From: Terriglobia bacterium
Lineage (GTDB): Bacteria > Acidobacteriota > Terriglobia > Terriglobales > Acidobacteriaceae
Direction: 5' to 3'
DNA: 64,000 nucleotides
Assembly (NCBI GenBank): GCA_020073565.1
Contig: JAIQEY010000027.1
Coordinates: 1-64,000, forward strand
In this document: piece after piece, positions 59,935 to 64,000 of the stretch
How positions within the stretch are numbered: position 1 is the first letter of the stretch
How the letters are laid out: every line of letters starts with the position of its first letter
The notes under the pieces: generated by a model
Database searches by the model: none
Told to the model about the DNA's origin: nothing
Seen by the model: only the letters and a program-made list of their open reading frames with translations
Made by a program: the position numbers and the translations under genes

Positions 59935-60876
59935 ATGAAATGTACCTTTCGCAAATTGCTTGTCACGGTACTGCTTACGGCCAGTGCCATCGCCCAGACT
60001 CAACCAGCTCACCCGGCAAAGGAGCAGGCGAAACCTGCACCGACATCGGCGGCCGCGCCTCAGACGGTCCTGCCGAGTGAAGATACGGTGAATTCGTTCC
60101 TCTACCAGATGTTTGGGTACGATGCGACGCTCACCTGGAAGATTGCCGAGATCCGGCCGTCTCAAGCTGCAGGCCTGGCTGAGGTGACGGTGATTATCAC
60201 CAACCCGCAGGGCTCGAACTCGAACAAGCTTTACGTCACCGCCGACGGCAGGCACGCCATTACGGGAGAGGTTCTGCCCTTTGGCGCGAAGCCGTTCGAA
60301 GAGGCGCGGGCCAAGCTGGAGAAAGGGATCAATGGGCCAGCCAAAGGACCGGCGAACGCCGCGGTGACTATCGTCGAGTTCAGCGACATGCAATGTCCTC
60401 ACTGCAAAACGGCCGCGCCTAACCTCGAGCAACTGCTGGCGCAGGAACCGGACGTGCAGTTCGTGTTTCAGAATTTTCCGTTGCCGGCCCACAACTGGGC
60501 GGAAAAGGCGGCGGACTACGTCGATTGCGTGGGGCGGGCGTCGAACGACGCGGTTTGGAAGTTCATTGAGAAGACTTTCGATGAGCAGAACAGTATTACC
60601 GAAGCAAATGCCGACGAGAAACTGAAGAGCATTGCCACGGACTCAGGGGTCAAGGGGGATGAAATCGCCGCTTGTGCTGCCAAACCGGACACAAAGATCA
60701 GGGTCGAGGCGTCGGTTGCTCTCGGCAAGGCGGTCGGCGTCACTGGGACACCCATGATATTCATCAACGGCCGCGCACTCAGCGGCGCGGCTCCGGTCGA
60801 TCTGCTGAAGAAGGTGGTGGACTTCCAGGCGAGTCAGGGGAAAGAACTCAAGCCGCAGGCGGCGAACGCGAATTAA
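59935..60876 (+). CDS. DsbA-like thioredoxin-fold protein
   Basis: A signal peptide (residues 1-21) precedes a Pro/Ala-rich linker, a beta domain of about 70 residues and a thioredoxin domain. The domain has IVEFSDMQCPHCKTAAPNLE (active site CPHC) near 160 and the cis-proline VTGTPMIFING near 270. Such proteins act as periplasmic oxidases or isomerases of disulfides. The long insert and N-terminal domain resemble the DSBA-like thioredoxin 4 group. ATG 59935 is chosen over 59893. Confidence 0.88.
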   Translation: MKCTFRKLLVTVLLTASAIAQTQPAHPAKEQAKPAPTSAAAPQTVLPSEDTVNSFLYQMFGYDATLTWKIAEIRPSQAAGLAEVTVIITNPQGSNSNKLYVTADGRHAITGEVLPFGAKPFEEARAKLEKGINGPAKGPANAAVTIVEFSDMQCPHCKTAAPNLEQLLAQEPDVQFVFQNFPLPAHNWAEKAADYVDCVGRASNDAVWKFIEKTFDEQNSITEANADEKLKSIATDSGVKGDEIAACAAKPDTKIRVEASVALGKAVGVTGTPMIFINGRALSGAAPVDLLKKVVDFQASQGKELKPQAANAN

Positions 60877-60944
60877 TCTGCTGGCGCGCAGCGGATCCCA
60901 ATTATCGCAAAGTACGCGATGAGCGGGGCACACACGCCCTGGCG

Positions 60945-62789
60945 TTACTTGGTCAGCCAGATTTCCGGCGCCTCTTTGCGATCGGGTCCGCGCACGACGT
61001 AGGGTGTGATCAGGATCAACATTTCGTCGTCCTCTTCCTGTTTGGAATTTTCGGAACTCAGCACCCTGAGGCCCGGGATGTGGCTGAGAGCGGGCAGTCC
61101 GCTCAGGCTCTTCTGATCAGACCTGGTAATCATTCCCGCCAGCGCGGCCGGCTCGCCTTCCTTCAGCAGGATTCCACCTTTGAATTCACGATTGGAAATG
61201 ACCGGCACACCATTCACGTTGGTCCCGCCCAGGGTGCGGAACTGCAATTCCAATTGGATGGCGACGTCGGAATTGCCGTGAACGAGCGGCTTGGCTTTGA
61301 GAGTGAGCCCGACATCTTCGTAGCTGATGGAAGGAAACGCTGCGGTGAAGGACTGGTTCTGGATCACCTGTGAGATGGCGGAGTTGTTGTAGATGGGCGC
61401 AAAGCTGGCGTTGAGGATCGGGTAGCGGGACCCGATTTTGAAGGTGGCTTCCTTATCCTGGGATGCGCGCAGGGTTACGTGCTCCAGGGAGCGCACGGAA
61501 CTTTCATTCATGGAAAGGGAGGCGCGCAACTGGTCGAGGCTGAGGCCCATGAGGGTGATCCCGCCGCCGAAGGTTGCCAGGGGCTGGCTGAAGATGGAAT
61601 TCTGCTGACCTTGCAACTGCGCCAGCAGGGCAGCGATGCTCTCGTTGCCCGCCTGGTTGATGCCGCCTGAGGCGATCAGTTGGTTGATCAGATCCTGAAT
61701 ATTCTGCCCGCCCAAAGCTGCCAGCGCGCCTGCCGGAATATTGAACAGGTTGAACTGGTTCGGAATGTGCAAGCCGATGTTACGCGTGTAGCTGTGATCG
61801 ACTTGAAAGACTTTCAGGTCGAGCATTACTTCGGGGTGGGAAGAATCGAGTTGCTCCAGGAACTGTGTGGCCGCGGCCAGAGCGGGCTGTGGTCCACGGA
61901 CGGTGATGGTGCTGGAGGCGGCATTCAGGCTGACAAATCGGAACTCGAAGAGCGTCCGCAGCGTATTCATCAGGTCGTTCAGTTCCTGCGGGGAACTGCC
62001 GCCGGGGATATAGAACGAGCGCAGGCCCAGGCGATCGTACAGGCGATGATTTTCGGGGGTCTCGATGGTCGAATACAGAACCTTTTCTTGGAGAGCGACG
62101 CTGAAACTCTTGGTCACCTGAGAGGCCGCTTGTATCGCGGTGGCGAAGACGGCTTCTTCCAGGTCGAAACGCACACGGCGGTTCGGGAAGTTATCGTCAA
62201 AGATGACGGTCAAACCGTAGCTCGATGCGACAGCGGCGATCAGCCCGCGCGAATCCCCGCGATAGTGGAAGTCATGACGGCCGTCGAGGGGCTTCGCGGC
62301 AAGGGCGTCTTCACTCTCGACGACTTGCGCGGGGCCCGCGGTACGCACTGGCAGGGGGCCCAGGGCATCGCGGAGGCGCTGCTGGGCGAATTCGTTCTGT
62401 GGATCGAGGGTTTGCGCCATGCGGAATTCGGCCAGCGCCTCGATCTGGCGTCCCCGGAGAAGATGATTGTTGCCGCGCTCGAGATGCATGGCAGCGAGTC
62501 GTTGACGCACTATTTCGCGCGCGGTGATGTATTCCACGTTCTGCGGTACCAGACTGGCCGCCTCTTGAAACTGGCTGAAGGCTTCGTCCAGATTCTTGGA
62601 GCGCTCAAGTTTCAATCCACGGGCAAAAGCCTCGCGGGCTGCCTTGAGATCTTTTGCGGGAGCTTGGCAGGGGGGCGCACCGGGGGACTCGGAGCAAAGG
62701 GATAGTGTGGCGGGAGAATCGGCGGGCGTATCCGCGGCCACAGCCAGCGCCGCGAGCATGCAGAGTGCTCCCGCTAATATCCATCGCAT
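60945..62789 (-). CDS. Secretin (type II/IV/III outer-membrane channel) with N-terminal TPR
   Basis: A signal peptide (residues 1-18) leads to a TPR-like region (AFARGLKLERSKNLDEAFSQ) near 50-130, an STN-like segment and a secretin_N repeat (FEFRFVSLNAASSTITVRG). The C-terminal secretin domain has VGLTLKAKPLVHGNSDVAIQ, and LALAGMI-type text with SDQKSLSGLPALSHIPGLRV lies at its end. The TPR addition is common in acidobacterial and deltaproteobacterial secretins. It may serve pilus or type II export; pilD in this window could process its pilins. Confidence 0.88.
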   Translation of the reverse strand: MRWILAGALCMLAALAVAADTPADSPATLSLCSESPGAPPCQAPAKDLKAAREAFARGLKLERSKNLDEAFSQFQEAASLVPQNVEYITAREIVRQRLAAMHLERGNNHLLRGRQIEALAEFRMAQTLDPQNEFAQQRLRDALGPLPVRTAGPAQVVESEDALAAKPLDGRHDFHYRGDSRGLIAAVASSYGLTVIFDDNFPNRRVRFDLEEAVFATAIQAASQVTKSFSVALQEKVLYSTIETPENHRLYDRLGLRSFYIPGGSSPQELNDLMNTLRTLFEFRFVSLNAASSTITVRGPQPALAAATQFLEQLDSSHPEVMLDLKVFQVDHSYTRNIGLHIPNQFNLFNIPAGALAALGGQNIQDLINQLIASGGINQAGNESIAALLAQLQGQQNSIFSQPLATFGGGITLMGLSLDQLRASLSMNESSVRSLEHVTLRASQDKEATFKIGSRYPILNASFAPIYNNSAISQVIQNQSFTAAFPSISYEDVGLTLKAKPLVHGNSDVAIQLELQFRTLGGTNVNGVPVISNREFKGGILLKEGEPAALAGMITRSDQKSLSGLPALSHIPGLRVLSSENSKQEEDDEMLILITPYVVRGPDRKEAPEIWLTK

Positions 62790-62883
62790 ATTCTTACTAT
62801 AGAATGCTGGGCCACTGATGTCTTGCAAGAGAAATACTCGATAGGGAACTACGGTCGTAACATGAAGATGTTCGTTGGGACAT

Positions 62884-62918
62884 CGTTCAGTCGTTCCGCG
62901 CGGGACTGAAGCCCGGCC
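62884..62918. repeat. Family D fragment, copy 3
   Basis: Only one portion of the family D element is present: GTTCAGTCGTTCCGCGCGGG and ACTGAAGCCCGGCC. It lies between the secretin and YmdB genes. Confidence 0.6.
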
Positions 62919-63710
62919 TCACCTCAGCATCAGTCGTTCGATATGAGTGGCCCGGCCGGTGCTGTCATCGCACTCGACCAGCACCGCGCATAAGCGAACG
63001 TCGCCGGAAGCTGCTTCGAAGCGGGCCGGCATGCCGCTTAGAAACTTCTCTACCACCAATTCTTTCTTCACTCCGATCACGCTGTCGTAGGGGCCTGTCA
63101 TGCCGACGTCGGTGATGTAGGCCGTGCCCTTGGACAGAATGGTTTCATCAGCCGTGGGAATGTGGGTATGGGTGCCGACAACGGCGGTGACTCGTCCGTC
63201 GAGATACCAGCCGAAGGCGATTTTTTCTGACGTGGCCTCGGCGTGGAAATCGACGAACACGATCTTCGATTTGATCTGTTCGAGTAATCGATCGGCGAAG
63301 CGGAACGGGTCGTCGCTTGAGCCCATGAAGACACGTCCCTGAAGGTTCATGACGGCATAGGCAACTCCGTTCTTCTGGCCTTCATACAGGCCCCATCCGG
63401 GCAGGGTCGCCGGAAAATTTGCCGGGCGCAGCAGTCGTCGCGCCGGGCTGTGCGGGTTGCCGTCGGCCATCTGGAAGTACTCGATGATCTCGCGCTTGTC
63501 CCAGACGTGATTGCCGGTGGTCATGACGTCGATCCCGAGATCGAAGAGTTCTTCGGCCAATGGCGGCGTGATGCCGAATCCGGCGGCGGCGTTTTCGCTG
63601 TTGGCAATGACCAAATCAACGGAGTGCTGCTTCACGAGTTCCGGGAGACGGTCCTTGACGATGTTGCGCCCGGGGCGGCCGAAGATGTCACCGATGAAGA
63701 GAATGTTCAA
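62919..63710 (-). CDS. YmdB-family metallophosphoesterase
   Basis: This calcineurin-like phosphodiesterase carries FIGDIFGRPGRNIV, NSENAAAGFGI, TTGNHVWDKREI, VDFHAEATSEK and GTHTHIPTADE, the metal ligands of the TIGR00282/YmdB family. Members hydrolyse 2',3'-cyclic nucleotides and affect RNA turnover and biofilm state. At 263 residues it is normal. It is followed by a repeat and then the end of a peptide-binding protein gene. Confidence 0.92.
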   Translation of the reverse strand: MNILFIGDIFGRPGRNIVKDRLPELVKQHSVDLVIANSENAAAGFGITPPLAEELFDLGIDVMTTGNHVWDKREIIEYFQMADGNPHSPARRLLRPANFPATLPGWGLYEGQKNGVAYAVMNLQGRVFMGSSDDPFRFADRLLEQIKSKIVFVDFHAEATSEKIAFGWYLDGRVTAVVGTHTHIPTADETILSKGTAYITDVGMTGPYDSVIGVKKELVVEKFLSGMPARFEAASGDVRLCAVLVECDDSTGRATHIERLMLR

Positions 63711-63715
63711 GAGCA

Positions 63716-63862
63716 GTAGTCGGTAGTCAGGAGTCAGTCGTCAGCCGGCTATCGCGCGCGCCCTAGGACTTCTGCAAGGTCTGACCAGGTTTCGATGGTA
63801 TCACGCGAGATCGGCGATGCAGTTCGCGGCGCGTTGCTGACTACCGGCTACTGACTACTGAT
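63716..63862. repeat. Family E-like hairpin repeat, copy 3
   Basis: AGTAGTCGGTAGTCAGGAGTC at the left pairs imperfectly with GACTACCGGCTACTGACTACT at the right across 100 bp. The right arm contains the TAG stop of the next gene. Confidence 0.65.
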
Positions 63863-64000
63863 TTCCGCTGTCTTCAGGAAATCGTAGTTGCCGGAGGGAT
63901 TCAGCGCGACCTGTCGCACGCGTTTCGTGTGGATCAGGACGTTGTCGAGAAACCAGAGGTTGATGTAGGGAAGGTCGTCGGCCAGAATTCTCTGCACTTG
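63848..64000 (-). CDS. C-terminus of an ABC oligopeptide-binding protein (partial)
   Basis: A frame enters from the right edge and ends at TAG 63848-63850 after 50 residues. The sequence ILADDLPYINLWFLDN followed by LIHTKRVRQVALNPSGNY matches the end of family 5 extracellular solute-binding proteins (peptide, nickel or oligopeptide). The final SSQ lies in repeat DNA. The rest of the gene is outside the window. Confidence 0.75.
   Translation of the reverse strand, partial: QVQRILADDLPYINLWFLDNVLIHTKRVRQVALNPSGNYDFLKTAEISSQ

Noticed and set aside
1..64000. CRISPR arrays, insertion sequences, prophage and tRNA or rRNA genes
   Set aside because: I looked for regular spacers, transposase or integrase motifs, and canonical T-loop text and found none that hold up.

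Overview
The window looks like a stretch of chromosome from a Gram-negative soil bacterium, most likely an acidobacterium. This is inferred from the gene set and the dense short palindromic repeats, not from a marker gene. Outer-membrane features (OmpA lipoprotein, TolC, a secretin, an MlaF-like ABC ATPase) show a two-membrane cell. Hopanoid genes (hpnC, hpnD, hpnE, hpnJ) and several small signalling proteins fit the phylum. I see no rRNA, tRNA, transposase, phage gene or CRISPR array.

Layout. 1-7.7 kb: a zinc alcohol dehydrogenase, the squalene operon hpnCDE, a PilZ protein, a pair of half-size DMT transporters and the radical SAM enzyme HpnJ. 7.8-11.5 kb: a TolC-TPR-HlyD export operon with no energising pump. 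11.6-17.4 kb: queF, a higBA toxin-antitoxin pair with an overlapping promoter and operator, an MFS permease coupled to a family 2 glycosyltransferase, an OB-fold secreted protein and an RsbV/RsbW-type switch. 17.6-20.3 kb: a PRC-barrel/MgtE_N/CBS protein followed by an NRAMP-like transporter with an atypical metal site. 20.4-25.2 kb: Nudix, GAF, BtuF-like, NifU-like, HAD and MocA-like genes, ending in a DedA-rhodanese fusion interrupted by an in-frame TGA. 25.3-34.2 kb: housekeeping genes (RidA, polyprenyl synthase, YajQ, TatD, MetG, LarC, ArgS). 34.4-43.9 kb: envelope and signalling genes (OmpA, TPR, lipoproteins, prepilin peptidase, histidine kinases, cytochrome c, BON protein, PilZ). 44-56 kb: MobA, MlaF-like ATPase, ribE, a membrane Ser/Thr kinase, doxX, ribD, ftsY, an HD-GYP sensor, a GHMP kinase and secreted proteins. 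56-64 kb: a gene-poor stretch with a run of hairpins, two tiny cysteine-rich proteins, nadE, a DsbA-like protein, a TPR-secretin, YmdB and the end of an oligopeptide-binding protein.

The most interesting observation is the DedA-rhodanese gene (24225-25196, minus). Its TGA lies two codons after the rhodanese active-site cysteine. The same frame then continues for 52 codons as a convincing rhodanese C-terminus, ending in TAG. A GC-rich hairpin starts 16 nt after the TGA, about where a bacterial SECIS would be. The simplest reading is a selenocysteine-containing membrane sulfurtransferase with a Cys-Thr-Sec motif.

The second theme is at least eight families of palindromic repeats. They fill most intergenic gaps, supply stop codons to some genes, and have entered coding sequence in frame in the glycosyltransferase, MetG, LarC and, twice, ArgS.
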